A DNA stretch of 64,000 nucleotides from Bacteroidales bacterium UBA3653 (GTDB lineage: Bacteria > Bacteroidota > Bacteroidia > Bacteroidales > Paludibacteraceae). Below are positions 48,280 through 60,300 of the stretch, piece by piece. A model generated the notes under the pieces. It saw only the letters and a list, made by a program, of their open reading frames with translations, ran no database searches and had not been told where the DNA came from. The stretch covers positions 21,868 through 85,867 of the forward strand of contig DFKE01000010.1 in the NCBI GenBank assembly GCA_002373505.1, read 5' to 3'. The position numbers were made by a program, and so were the translations under genes. How positions within the stretch are numbered: the stretch's first letter is position 1; each line of letters begins with the position of its first letter.

Positions 48280-48296
48280 AAAAAATACTACTTTTG
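48265..48296 (+). promoter_or_regulatory. ubiE/menG promoter
   Basis: TTTG (48265-48268), 20 bases, TACTTTTG (48289-48296); only 16 bases before the ATG, so the leader is very short. Confidence 0.7.
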
Positions 48297-48312
48297 TACC
48301 GGATTTGGATAA

Positions 48313-48999
48313 ATGGAGGAAAAACAACACATAGGACAGCTCTTTGACCGCATTGCCGGTACCTACGACGGGCTCAACCATGGGCTCTCGCTGAATATCG
48401 ATCGGCTCTGGCGCAAGAGAACCGTTGCCGCCATGACGCCTGCCAAACAGGTGCTGGATGTCGCTGTCGGTACTGCGGATCTGACGATTGAAATGCTCCG
48501 CAGAGGTAAGGTCGAGCAGGTCACAGGGCTTGATCTGTCCCGCCGGATGATGGCGGTCGGAGAAGAGAAAGTGAACCGCCTCTATCCCGGTTCTGTCAAC
48601 TTTGTTTACGGTAATGCCCAGCAGATGCCTTTTGACGACGCTTCTTTTGATGCGGTCACGTGTGCCTTCGGGTGCCGCAATTTCTCGGACCTCGATGCGG
48701 GGCTACGAGAGATGTACCGAGTCCTCAAACCCGGTGGACAACTGCTCATCCTGGAGTTCTCTTATCCCTCCAACCGCTTCGTGCGCGCGTGTTACGATAT
48801 CTATTTCACGCACGTGCTCCCGCGTGTGGGAAGGCTCTTCAGCCGCGACAAAACGGCATACACCTATCTGAACAGGAGCGTCAAATCTTTCTGTTGGGGG
48901 GAGTCTTTTGTCCGCCATCTGCATGACGCAGGCTTCCGCGAGGAGTCTTTCGTGCCCCTCACCTTCGGTATCGCCACGCTCTACACCGCCCGCAAATAA
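48313..48999 (+). CDS. ubiE: Demethylmenaquinone methyltransferase
   Basis: A 228-residue UbiE/MenG-family methyltransferase: FDRIAGTYDGLNHGLSLNID, motif I VLDVAVGTADLTIEM, and family signature regions CAFGCRNFSDLDAGLREMYR and VLKPGGQLLILEFSYPS. It methylates demethylmenaquinone with SAM in the last step of menaquinone synthesis, the usual quinone of Bacteroidales. The stop codon lies within a heptanucleotide array. Confidence 0.93.
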   Translation: MEEKQHIGQLFDRIAGTYDGLNHGLSLNIDRLWRKRTVAAMTPAKQVLDVAVGTADLTIEMLRRGKVEQVTGLDLSRRMMAVGEEKVNRLYPGSVNFVYGNAQQMPFDDASFDAVTCAFGCRNFSDLDAGLREMYRVLKPGGQLLILEFSYPSNRFVRACYDIYFTHVLPRVGRLFSRDKTAYTYLNRSVKSFCWGESFVRHLHDAGFREESFVPLTFGIATLYTARK

Positions 49000-49062
49000 C
49001 AAATCGCAAATAACAAACCGCAAATCACAAATAACAAATAACAAATTACAAACCACAAATGG
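48993..49062. repeat. Heptanucleotide array joining ubiE to the next gene
   Basis: Ten phased 7-base units of the type CAAATAA (variants CAAATCG, CAAACCG, CAAATCA, CAAATTA, CAAACCA, CAAATGG). The first unit contains the ubiE stop and the last contains the start codon of the next gene. Confidence 0.9.
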
Positions 49063-49364
49063 TAAAGCATATAATTCTTTGGAAACTTCGTTCGGACTTG
49101 ACTGCCGAAGAGAAACGCGCTAAGGCGCAAGTTATTAAACAAGGTCTGGAGGCGCTCAAAGGTCAGGTGCCCGGATTATTGGACATCCATGTACAGATTG
49201 ACGGACGCCTTGATACCAGCAATGCCGACATCATGTTGGACGCCACGCTGGATTCGTTTGCATCGCTCAAAGGCTATGCTGTCCATCCTGCGCATGTGGC
49301 GGTCGCGGACGGAGTAGTGCGACCGAATACCGAACTGCGCACTTGCCTTGATTACGAATATTGA
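49059..49364 (+). CDS. Dabb (stress-responsive A/B barrel) protein
   Basis: A 101-residue protein fitting the Dabb dimeric ferredoxin-like fold: MVKHIILWKLRSDLTAEEKR, LDIHVQIDGRLDTSNADIML and YAVHPAHVAVADGVV. The biochemical role is unknown. It is linked to ubiE by a heptad array and probably co-transcribed. Confidence 0.85.
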   Translation: MVKHIILWKLRSDLTAEEKRAKAQVIKQGLEALKGQVPGLLDIHVQIDGRLDTSNADIMLDATLDSFASLKGYAVHPAHVAVADGVVRPNTELRTCLDYEY

Positions 49365-49370
49365 TTTATT

Positions 49371-50021
49371 ATGAGATATAAGATTACATTCCTTTTGCTC
49401 CTTCTCGCAGGAGTGGCTTTTGCGCGCCCTCAGAAACGCGGAGTCGTCGTTGATACTGTCTGCAATGCCTCGCTGGAGACTATGCTCCGGGCGGCGGAAC
49501 GCTTCTGCACACAGTTCCAGATGCAGTCCGATTCGCTCGCCAAATGGGCGTATGTCGGTATCAGCGAAAAGGAAAAAGAAGGCAGCTCGGATAAGCCTAC
49601 CAAAGAGAGCCGCAATGCCATTCTCCTTGACTACAAGGATCGTGTCTATGACCCCGTGTTCAAAACAGGCGACTTGGCGATTGATATCTATGTCCTGGGC
49701 GTTAGATGGTGGAAAGACCAGCATCTGGGTACGAAATACATGGTCATAAGGCCTACAAACGAACCGGACGCCAAGACCGCTAAACTCATAGCTACCTATA
49801 GCGGATCGATCTTGGAGGGTGGGGAAGTCATCTTCTCGCTGCACCCGATCGACGCTACGCACACGCGCGTTCATTATGAGTTTAATCTCACATTCGGCAG
49901 AGTCCTCTCTGCCTTCATCTCGGATAAGACCTGGAAGAACGCCGTCGAATGGCGCTTCCAGATGATCATCCGGAATATCATTGAGTTTGCTGAAACGGGA
50001 ACTGTCAAGCCGCAGGATTAG
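49371..50021 (+). CDS. Exported protein of unknown function
   Basis: A 216-residue protein with signal peptide (MRYKITFLLLLLAGVAFARP). The body ends with IFSLHPIDATHTRVHYEFNL and WRFQMIIRNIIEFAETG, a layout recalling START/SRPBCC-like ligand-binding proteins, but this is not certain. It starts 6 bases after the Dabb gene and ends overlapping the convergent barrel gene by four bases. Confidence 0.65.
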   Translation: MRYKITFLLLLLAGVAFARPQKRGVVVDTVCNASLETMLRAAERFCTQFQMQSDSLAKWAYVGISEKEKEGSSDKPTKESRNAILLDYKDRVYDPVFKTGDLAIDIYVLGVRWWKDQHLGTKYMVIRPTNEPDAKTAKLIATYSGSILEGGEVIFSLHPIDATHTRVHYEFNLTFGRVLSAFISDKTWKNAVEWRFQMIIRNIIEFAETGTVKPQD

Positions 50022-50932
50022 TGTTTTCTTCTGCTGCGCTTGATATTGGAGTAGTTGTTGATGATGCGGCAGGTCTCGCAGTTACGCCATTGGTATGTCA
50101 CGGTGATGCCTACTTGGAACCAACCGTCGTTCCAGTGGATATGCTCTTTGCCGTAGCGGTCAACCCATTTGCCGAAAGAGTTGCCTAAGGCGATTCCTTC
50201 GCTGTTCTGGCTCTTCGCCAGCGGGAAAGCATCCAGGTTCATGTAATGCGTATCGATCAATCCTTCATGAATCATGATCTCTGCGCTCATGCTCCAGGAG
50301 GGGGCTAATTTCCAACTGTAACCGATACCTAATTGTACCATCGGTAATATACCGAATGTCTTGCCGCTCAACGGCTTGTCGCTGCGTACGCGGCCGCCCG
50401 GAGTGCTGTAATAATAGTAGAATTCGTAATTGGTGATGATGCTGGCTGCTACGGCTACACCGCCGTAGAGATAGAATCCCGCACCCGTGAACGGGTAGTA
50501 TTGTACGCCGAAAGAAGGCAGGATTAGAACCGATTGGAACTTACGGTAGTCGTCGCGCGGCTCGGCAAGATTGTCAAACTTGACCTTGTTGTTGCCGCGG
50601 AGCGTTCCGCCCATCAGACCTATACGGAGGTTGCAGCAGTTGCCGGCTGGGATGTTGTAGCCGAAGTTCAGACCGCCGCCGTAACTCACGTTCTCTTTGT
50701 TAAAACCTCCCGTGAAGGCTATACCCTCGTTATCTACGTCGCCGAAGTAATACATCGCGCCTACGCCGATACTCACTCCCTGCGATACAAAATAGTTCTT
50801 CGTCGTGTACAGACCTGTGCGTGAATTGGCTTTGTTCGTCCACGCTATGTCTGCATTCTCTACGGCCAGTACGGACTGGGGGAGTTGAAGAACTATACAA
50901 GTTACTAATAATAAGATGTTGCGGACCTTCAT
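50018..50932 (-). CDS. Outer-membrane beta-barrel protein
   Basis: A 304-residue protein from MKVRNILLLVTCIVLQLPQS (signal peptide). The rest has repeated amphipathic beta strands ending in aromatic residues (VSIGVGAMYYFGDVDNEGIA, SVLILPSFGVQYYPFTGAGF, WFQVGITVTYQW), a small porin-like barrel. It ends in a basic tail (NIKRSRRKH), unusual for a barrel. A longer upstream frame is rejected as it includes the promoter. Confidence 0.75.
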   Translation of the reverse strand: MKVRNILLLVTCIVLQLPQSVLAVENADIAWTNKANSRTGLYTTKNYFVSQGVSIGVGAMYYFGDVDNEGIAFTGGFNKENVSYGGGLNFGYNIPAGNCCNLRIGLMGGTLRGNNKVKFDNLAEPRDDYRKFQSVLILPSFGVQYYPFTGAGFYLYGGVAVAASIITNYEFYYYYSTPGGRVRSDKPLSGKTFGILPMVQLGIGYSWKLAPSWSMSAEIMIHEGLIDTHYMNLDAFPLAKSQNSEGIALGNSFGKWVDRYGKEHIHWNDGWFQVGITVTYQWRNCETCRIINNYSNIKRSRRKH

Positions 50933-50956
50933 GTAGTCGATTTTACAAATCGGGCA

Positions 50957-50988
50957 CAAAGTTACAACATTTTTTTCGAATATGCAAG
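50957..50988 (-). promoter_or_regulatory. Promoter of the barrel gene
   Basis: Minus strand CTTG (50988-50985), 20 bases, TAACTTTG (50964-50957). Confidence 0.65.
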
Positions 50989-51087
50989 CATTTGCCTGAA
51001 AAAAAATAATTATGGCTAATTTATTTGTAATTTTGTGGAAATAATAACAAAATGTGAACGAATTTCTCCATCCTCTCTTCCTCCTGT

Positions 51088-51171
51088 CACCTATCACCTA
51101 TCACTTTTCACCTTTCACCTATCACCTATCACTTTTCACCTTTCACCTATCACCTATCACTTTTCACCTTT
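51088..51171. repeat. Heptanucleotide array, 12 units
   Basis: Three identical 28-base blocks, each made of CACCTAT, CACCTAT, CACTTTT and CACCTTT. Confidence 0.9.
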
Positions 51172-51214
51172 CACCGAGCCTGTTCCTTTTTTGCGCGTTC
51201 CTTGCGTTTTTCTC

Positions 51215-51289
51215 TTCTCGCGCATCATTGCGCGAGCCTTCGTTGTTTCTTTCGGTGGCATTTTTGCCGCCGGATTCTTCTATAGCGTC
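51215..51289. repeat. Hairpin module plus partial 118-base repeat
   Basis: CTCGCGCA-TCAT-TGCGCGAG stem (51215-51238, again at 53910-53933) followed by the segment shared with 41476-41593. Confidence 0.75.
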
Positions 51290-51367
51290 AATTGTACCGG
51301 ATAGTATCCGGCTTTTCCAGCCTCTTAGCCGAGATAAGCTCCCCCCGGTATCGAGTCCCTAGGTAGC

Positions 51368-51397
51368 AAAAAAGGAGCGCAAACGCGTTCCTTTTTT
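51368..51397 (-). terminator. Terminator after tRNA-Glu
   Basis: AAAAAAGGA and TTCCTTTTTT arms around a GCG-containing loop; T run on the minus strand. Confidence 0.75.
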
Positions 51398-51400
51398 CAG

Positions 51401-51473
51401 TAGTGCTACCCGGACTCGAACCGGGGTTTACGGCGTGAGAGGCCGTTGTCCTAGGCCACTAGACGATAGCACC
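51401..51473 (-). tRNA. tRNA-Glu (anticodon CTC)
   Basis: A 73-base cloverleaf: acceptor GGTGCTA with TAGCACT, anticodon stem ACGGC/GCCGT with loop CTCTCAC (anticodon CTC), T-arm CCCGG-TTCGAGT-CCGGG. It decodes GAG. No CCA is encoded. It has a strong promoter like that of dnaA and the rRNA operon. Confidence 0.93.
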
Positions 51474-51550
51474 CGGAAATGTCCCCGTTAATCGGGGAAA
51501 CTGGCCTCCGCCAGAAGGGGCATAAACTGCTCCTCGGACGAAAGCGGGTG

Positions 51551-51582
51551 CAAAATTACTGCTTTTTTTTGACATACGCAAA
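51551..51582 (-). promoter_or_regulatory. tRNA-Glu promoter
   Basis: Minus strand TTTG (51582-51579), 20 bases ending AAAAAAAAGCAG, TAATTTTG (51558-51551), then CACCCGCTTTCG. It closely matches the dnaA and rRNA promoters. Confidence 0.8.
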
Positions 51583-51656
51583 TTTTTGAGCAAAAAAATG
51601 CATTTTACCCTGTATTTTTTGTGATTTCTTCTTTTTTTTCTCTCTCTCTCTTCGTT

Positions 51657-51787
51657 CGATGGGCCCGCCCCGGGCGGGATTGGTATATATCCTGTCGGAG
51701 GCGTATTTTTGCGTATGGGCACGCAAAAATACGTCGAGCATGGGGCGAGTTACTCCGAAGGATATATACCATCCGTGAAGCCCATCG
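51657..51787. repeat. 131-base nested inverted repeat
   Basis: Nested arms: CGATGGGC/GCCCATCG (outer), GGTATATATCC/GGATATATACC, CGGAG/CTCCG, and a central 13-pair stem CGTATTTTTGCGT/ACGCAAAAATACG with a six-base loop. It could be a miniature mobile element or an RNA hairpin ahead of dnaK. Confidence 0.8.
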
Positions 51788-51972
51788 ACCCCGCCTTTCT
51801 GCCATTTTGTCAGCCTTTCTCTGCCAAAATACCTCCAAAATCCCGAATTTCTCCTTTGGCACATCATTTGTCATACTCCTAGTGAATCGTCTTACAGCGA
51901 TGCGCTCCTATAATGAATGGTCCTGCAGCGTAAGCGGTCATAAAATTTGTAAAACATTAAAATTTTTATATT

Positions 51973-53895
<1,923 letters not shown>

Positions 53896-53938
53896 TCCTC
53901 TCTGTGCATTTCTCGCGCATCATTGCGCGAGCCACCCA

Positions 53939-53972
53939 ATGCCCCGATTCTTTTGAGTCGGGGCATTTTTTT
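53939..53972 (+). terminator. dnaK terminator
   Basis: Eleven-pair stem TGCCCCGATTC/GAGTCGGGGCA, then seven T. Confidence 0.9.
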
Positions 53973-53992
53973 GTGCGCGACTTACTCAGGGG

Positions 53993-54036
53993 TCATTCGT
54001 GACTCATTTAGTGGTCATTTAGCACTCGTTTACGTG
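53993..54036. repeat. 11-base tandem array
   Basis: Four diverged units, TCATTCGTGAC, TCATTTAGTGG, TCATTTAGCAC and TCGTTTACGTG. Confidence 0.65.
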
Positions 54037-54212
54037 GTTGTTACGGATTCAGAAATGTTTTTTTAAAAAAGCGCGTGTTGGCCTTCCCACCGTAATTTTT
54101 CTCTAATCCACCGTAAAAATGGCACTAAAATGTTAAAAATAGGTCATTTTGCCAACTCTACTTTGCATTTCTGTCTTTTTTTCTTAATAAATATCCCTTT
54201 TCCCCATAAAAA

Positions 54213-54244
54213 TTTGCATATCTCAATAAAAATTTGTAACTTTG
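54213..54244 (+). promoter_or_regulatory. Promoter of the giant secreted protein gene
   Basis: TTTG (54213-54216), 20 bases, TAACTTTG (54237-54244). Confidence 0.75.
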
Positions 54245-54311
54245 CGCGCTTTTTACTTACCCGCTATACTGAAATCCACACAAAACATAATTATTATTGA
54301 TATTATTGACT

Positions 54312-57300
54312 ATGAAGACAAATCTGTATAAAAGTTTTTTCCTCGCGCTCGCGTGTGTGTGCGGCGCGTCGTTATTCGTGTTGGCGGATGCAGTTAAAAG
54401 CCCGGCGGGTATTGCCGGTGGTGTTGTGGAGGATGCGTCTGTGACAGTCGCACCGGGAGCCTATACTTCCTTCTCTACGGTTAGTGGCGGCAAACGCTAT
54501 TATCTCGGTGTGGATACCATGGCGGCTAAAACCGGTACTTATCAGTTAGCGGCGTATGACAAACCCAGTTTCGCTACCATCTGGCAAGTCGGGCAGTTGT
54601 ATAGTTATACCGGAGAAGTCCTTCCTGAGAAGAACTACCAGCGTACGGTGAAGAGTGTCTATCTGGCGGAAAAATATCCTGCGGGAGATAAATTCTTGGC
54701 GGTTGGGACGGATCATAGCACATGGAGCGAAATGGGCTTGGTTCGCGACTCTGTAGATGCTACTTTATGGTTTACCCAGAAGGATGATGTGGCGACGGGA
54801 AAATATATTCAAGGTTTCCTTTATTACTCATATGAACAAGCCAGTTTGACTGTATATCGTTACCTGACCTATAGCGATCTGTATGCATTCAATCGCGCCT
54901 ACTCGTCTCGTCCCGCTGTTTCGCAACGTGTTTCTATCTGGAGCCGTACGACGGGTGACCAGATGTCTTGCTATTTCATGCCGGGCGATATAGAGTTTGG
55001 CTACAACAGAGATTCGGAGGGTGAAACGAAGAATTTTGCATTCCGTATGCGTCTGGAGTTGGACGGTGATTGTTTTCGTAGCCAGTTTGATGGAGCGGAG
55101 TTCTATGCCAAGGAACCGACGGTTATTGAGGATCAGAATGTTTTGCGAAATGCACCCTATAACGTGACTTATGTCATGGACTGGAGTTCGACCCACAACA
55201 CGCCGGCGAAAAGAGACACTTCCATTGCTCATTGGCCTGGTGAAGAATCCACCACCATTGATACAACGATGATAACCCTTCTGCCGGCTACGCCTGCTGT
55301 CCTCAGTACAGCCAATAACCGTTGGGAAGACGACATGAAGACCATCGGTGCTTCGCCAAAGAATGTACACGATGTGACACAGGACCACGTGGACTATCTT
55401 CATATCCATATGACCTACGATGGACACCAATTTGACGATTCAACTCGTGTCACCCGTCGTCTCTACGAGGATCATCCCCATACAACCCTGAATATGAAAC
55501 CGACGCCGGAGGGTTACGCGTTCCCGTATCGCACGGCTACTCAAAATACCACCTTCACACTCTCCGCTAAATATCAGGATGGTAATGAGGTGGCTGCTCT
55601 GAATGGAGCGGTTGTAAGCCGCTCTATTGGTGAGACCGAGGTCCTGGACCTGACCCAAATTCGCGGCTATCGCGATACTATATGGGTGTACGACGGAGAT
55701 GGTAATCTTGTCATTGAAGACGACAAACCTGTGTACTCGGGCGTGCGTCTCTTGGATACCCTGTTGATTAGCGCCTATCTTTCGGACGGCGTGACGTCGG
55801 CAATTGGCTCTGGTTCCGGACAGTGGATTCAGTCTGTGAACCTCTCGGCGCGCAATCAGATTCGCATAACTGCCAAAGCCTACAATGCCGACGCAACGGA
55901 CATCCGCGCGGCGATGATCAAGTATTCATACACCTATCGTCACTCCTCTATGAAAGGCGATACCGTGCGCGCAGAAGGAGTCATCTGGGTAACACAGGAT
56001 CCGTCTTCCTCACCTGCTCATGGGCTGATTGATTTCTCTCATCAAACCGGTAAGGGAGACACAGAATATGGATCTAATGGCTTCCAGCGTGTGCCCGAAC
56101 TCATTTATACTACCTATATCATCCCAAACGAACCCCTGCCGTTGCCTATCCATCGCGACCACTGGGGCTATTACCGCTGGTATAACTATGACGCTACGAA
56201 CCGCGATAAGGATATTTCCCAAAACTGGGGGATAGCGGAAACACCGAAGAATTACGCGGAAGGTGAGTTTAACCCGCTGGATATGTACAATAGTACGTAT
56301 TCGCACGGACGTTTCGACATGCGCTCGCATTTTAGATCCGGTGTCGCTACCAACACCCCTGCCATCCAACATAAGACGGGCGATGCAGTATTAACCAAAT
56401 CCGATTTGTTGGCTTGTGATGTGAGTATCTATACAGATACCCTTGCTGTGGGTACCTTGGAGAACTCTACGCTCTCTGCGCTGACCGAACCGACCCTTGG
56501 TTACCGTCAGATCTTCAATATCCGTCCGGCAAAAGAGATGGCGGATCGTATGGAGCAAAGCCGCAAGAATGGCACCAATGACACCCTGCAAAAAATGACT
56601 GTCATTGCGCCTTACGGTCGTAGATACCATATCACCCCCGCGTCGCCGTACAAGATAACGGACGGACAAATAGAAGAGGGGCACATGCAATATGTGTATT
56701 ATTATAATCCCAACGAAGAGAATAATACCGATCCTAATATGGGCTCAAAAAGCGGTTGGAATGATACAAAATTGCAGAATGGTGCCAACTACCACCGCAT
56801 CGGTCTTTCGGCGAAAACAACGGGTTATATTACCTACTCGGCACGTATGCTAACTGCCTCAGAAGTTTTAGCAATGGATCCTGGCTCGACCAAACAAGTG
56901 ATTATGGTCAATCCGCGCAAAAGTACCGGATATATAATGGGTAAGAGATCTGGTTCATCGGATTGTGCTATATATGATTCTAATTGGGGGAATATAACTA
57001 CAGAGGCTCAACTTAAAAAGCGCATTGAAGATAATCTATTAAATCCGACTCCCCAATCGAATTATGTACTGACCTTGCGGAAAGGAGACGATGGGAAATA
57101 TACTTTAGAGAATGACAAGGAGACATTACACTCGAATGCTGATGTGAACTGGCTTTTAATTATTCCATATCCAACATTCACTGTGGAATGGAAAAACGGA
57201 CGGTTCGGTTCTGATCAATGGGAAATTTCGGATTTCACCGCTTGTTCGGATGGCGCATTAATATCTAATACAACAACTGGATTATTAAAAATACACGAGC

Positions 57301-60300
57301 AACATAGCGGTAGTTGGGGACTTTATAATCTTTCACGAAATGGATATCTGACTGCATGTGATGTAACTACCGGGTGGTTTGGGAGAATTAGTTACGACAG
57401 AGAACCTAACGTAATAAACGAAAACGAACAGGGTACTGGCTCCGCCTCCAATCAAGGTTGGATCTTCTATGAGATTGAGGTGGAGGACCACTTGATCCGT
57501 CACGAGGAGCACCCCAAATGGTACCGTAAGAAAATTGGCGAAACGTGGGTTCCGGAGGATAATGCCTCTTGGACTTCGGTGGACGTACGCCCCGATGGTA
57601 CCATGACGGCTACCTATAGTACGACCACGGATCCTTATGTGGACTATAAACTCGAGAGCGAACACTTCAATTTAGCAAGGGCGCGTGTCTATCTGCGTGA
57701 CCCGGAGAAAGAGGGCCCGAGCACCAAAGCTATTATTTCGGAGGATTCAATTGATAACCATTACACGTTAGTAGCCTCCCTCGGTACAGAGCGTATTCCT
57801 GCACCCGGCACGAGCGATTTAGTGACGCCCTATTATCATCTCCAATGGAACCACACCCAGTTTAGTTACCATTATCCGGTAGGAACTGGGGAGCACGAGA
57901 TACCCGCTTCTAAACGCGTGTCGGGAGAAGATCGCATGCCAGCGAAGGGCGAGTATATCACAACCAACAAATTCGAAAAGGCAGGGCATTATGCAATGGA
58001 ATCTTGTGCCGGAGCGGAGCATGGATACATGTTCTGTTATAACCGTGCTGCAAGACCGCTCGTCTTCCTCGATTTTACAATGGACCAACCCGCTTGTACC
58101 GATGAGGAGTTAACCCTTGTGGCAAACTTTGCGAACCCCTCGTCGAATGCTCCGCATGTTACGGCGAAAATGTATGGTAAGATCAATCCTACCGACCCGG
58201 ATTGGACTCTCATCTATACGTACCTTACCGGCGAATTGGAGCAAAGTGACAAATGGTATCAAGTGGTACTTCCGCTTGCGAAGGATACAATTAACAAGTA
58301 TAAAACCTTCCGCTGCGTAGGTACCGTCTCCGGTACGGACGACAACTCCGACGCCTTCCTGCTCTTTGATCGTATGCGTCTGCTGTCTAAGGATCGTCCT
58401 TTGACATCTTATCAGAAACGTACAACCTGTGAGAATGTCCACGACTCGATTTATATCATCTCGCGTATTGATTACAAGAGTTCTGAATTGGCATCGGGCT
58501 CAATCATTTGTTACCAGTACCAGCGATGGGATAATTCTGCCAATGGCGGAGCCGGAGGCTACGTGCCGATGCTTGCTAGCCAAGATAATGGCAATGGAAC
58601 CTACACCCGTCTCTCCGCTACAGAAACGGATGTTTATCCGGGGTACTATAAAGTAGGTATGTCGGCTGCGGAGTCGGTTGAGAGACCGGCTTTCAAGACC
58701 TCAGTGCTCCGCGCTGACTATGGTACAATCGTTGTGCCCGAGAATAACTATGATCCTTCGCGCAGTAATACAGCCGAAGGACGATCCCCCGTGCGCAAGG
58801 CGGCTATTGATAAGATTGCTACCATTCTGGGGGACGACCGTTCATCCTATTACGACGAGACAGGACGTATAATGCCTTATTCGGATATTACAACGGCGGA
58901 AACATTCGATTTTGGTTCCTATAACGCCCCGCGTTGCAAGTTCTATGTCAATGAAGGTACAGTGGAGAACCCGCATTGGGTAATGTACCTTATTAATCGC
59001 GTAAGCGCGGATGACACGGATAATGGTACATTCCGTTTAGCGATGAACTACGTAGATGAGGTGGATAACCAGCCGAACTTCAGCGAGTCAAAGTGCTCCA
59101 CGGAGCGTATAATCGTAGTAAAACATCCGGTAGCAGCAAAGGTGGATGACAAGATTGTGGGTGATACATGGCACAACTATGATCGCGCACATCTGTCTGA
59201 TCCGGCATATGCCGGCGATGAGTTCCTTCCGGCGAATACGGTGCATACACTCTCCATGCGGTTTACACCACCTGCAGGTTATAAAAACGGCACAGAAAAC
59301 CGCGCAGAATGTCGTTTCGACCTCGTGCGTGCCTTCGATTTTATGAAAGATTACATGAGTATGACGCCTGAGCAGCAAGCTGCCGCCGATGCGCAGTGGG
59401 AGGATATCTATCATTGTACTGTAGGTGATTTCCAGCGTGCAATGGAGATGTTCCGTGAGCCGGGAGATGAAGATACTCCTAACCCGAACTGCAAGGTTTA
59501 TAGATGGAATGATGTATCTAAAGATGGCTTCCAATGGAATGGGACATCAAAGGTCAAAGCTGACTCTGCCTATAATCTCCTAAATCGTTTGGTAGAAGAA
59601 CGTCTATTGGAGATCGGCCTTTCAACGCGGGAGATTTATATCGGTAATAACCAGAATATATATTTCTACATCCGTCCTATTGCAGCCAGCGGGTCTTATA
59701 TCGTTGCTGCCCATGATGGCACGGATTCGGTTGCTGAGGCTTCGGTATGTAATACCCCGATCTGGGTGGAGTTGCATAGTACCGAGGTTCCGCAGGAACT
59801 GCGGTTAGGCTACGATAAGAAGTTTGGTGACTCATATATGATTCCGGTGGTTCGTGCTTCTGCTGCTGTCGCTAATAGCGTGCTGCCGGTACGTATCTCG
59901 GAGATAACCCACGATCTGGAAACGAACACGGGTATCACGCTCGGATGGGACTCTACACGTGTTGTAGAGACCAATGACCCGGCATGGAAGAGTACATCCT
60001 CTTTCCGCTATACCCAGGATAAGATACTCCAAGGCGACATCTATGCCAACTATTATAAGAAAGGCGATATTATCCGCTTCCGTCCTGTGGACGCTGCCCA
60101 CGTAACGGCGCTGCAGGCTACCGATTGCGATTGCTACGACTACGATCCTACGGGTACGGACTATGATGTAGCTCACCCACGTGAGCATGGAGCATCGGGT
60201 ACGAACGCGATAGTGAAGCCGGCAACACCGCTCAAGAATTGTAACCAATGGCATAAGCAGGCGCAGACAACAGGACCGATGGAGACCCGCCAGCCTGGTT

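Larger units (their letters stand above)
50989..51400. other. Intergenic region of repeats
   Basis: No gene is seen. It contains a 12-unit heptad array, a hairpin module and a copy of the 118-base repeat's right half, then the tRNA-Glu terminator. Confidence 0.55.
51474..51972. other. tRNA-Glu promoter and large inverted repeat before dnaK
   Basis: No gene is seen. Frames here are short and cross the inverted repeat. A housekeeping promoter for dnaK was not found with confidence. Confidence 0.5.
53896..54311. other. Gap between dnaK and the giant gene
   Basis: No gene is seen. It holds the hairpin module at 53910, the dnaK terminator, an 11-base array and the giant-gene promoter. Confidence 0.55.

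Noticed and set aside
51459..51874. Leftward frames before dnaK
   Set aside because: They run through the 131-base inverted repeat and give Lys/Glu/Arg-rich nonsense.
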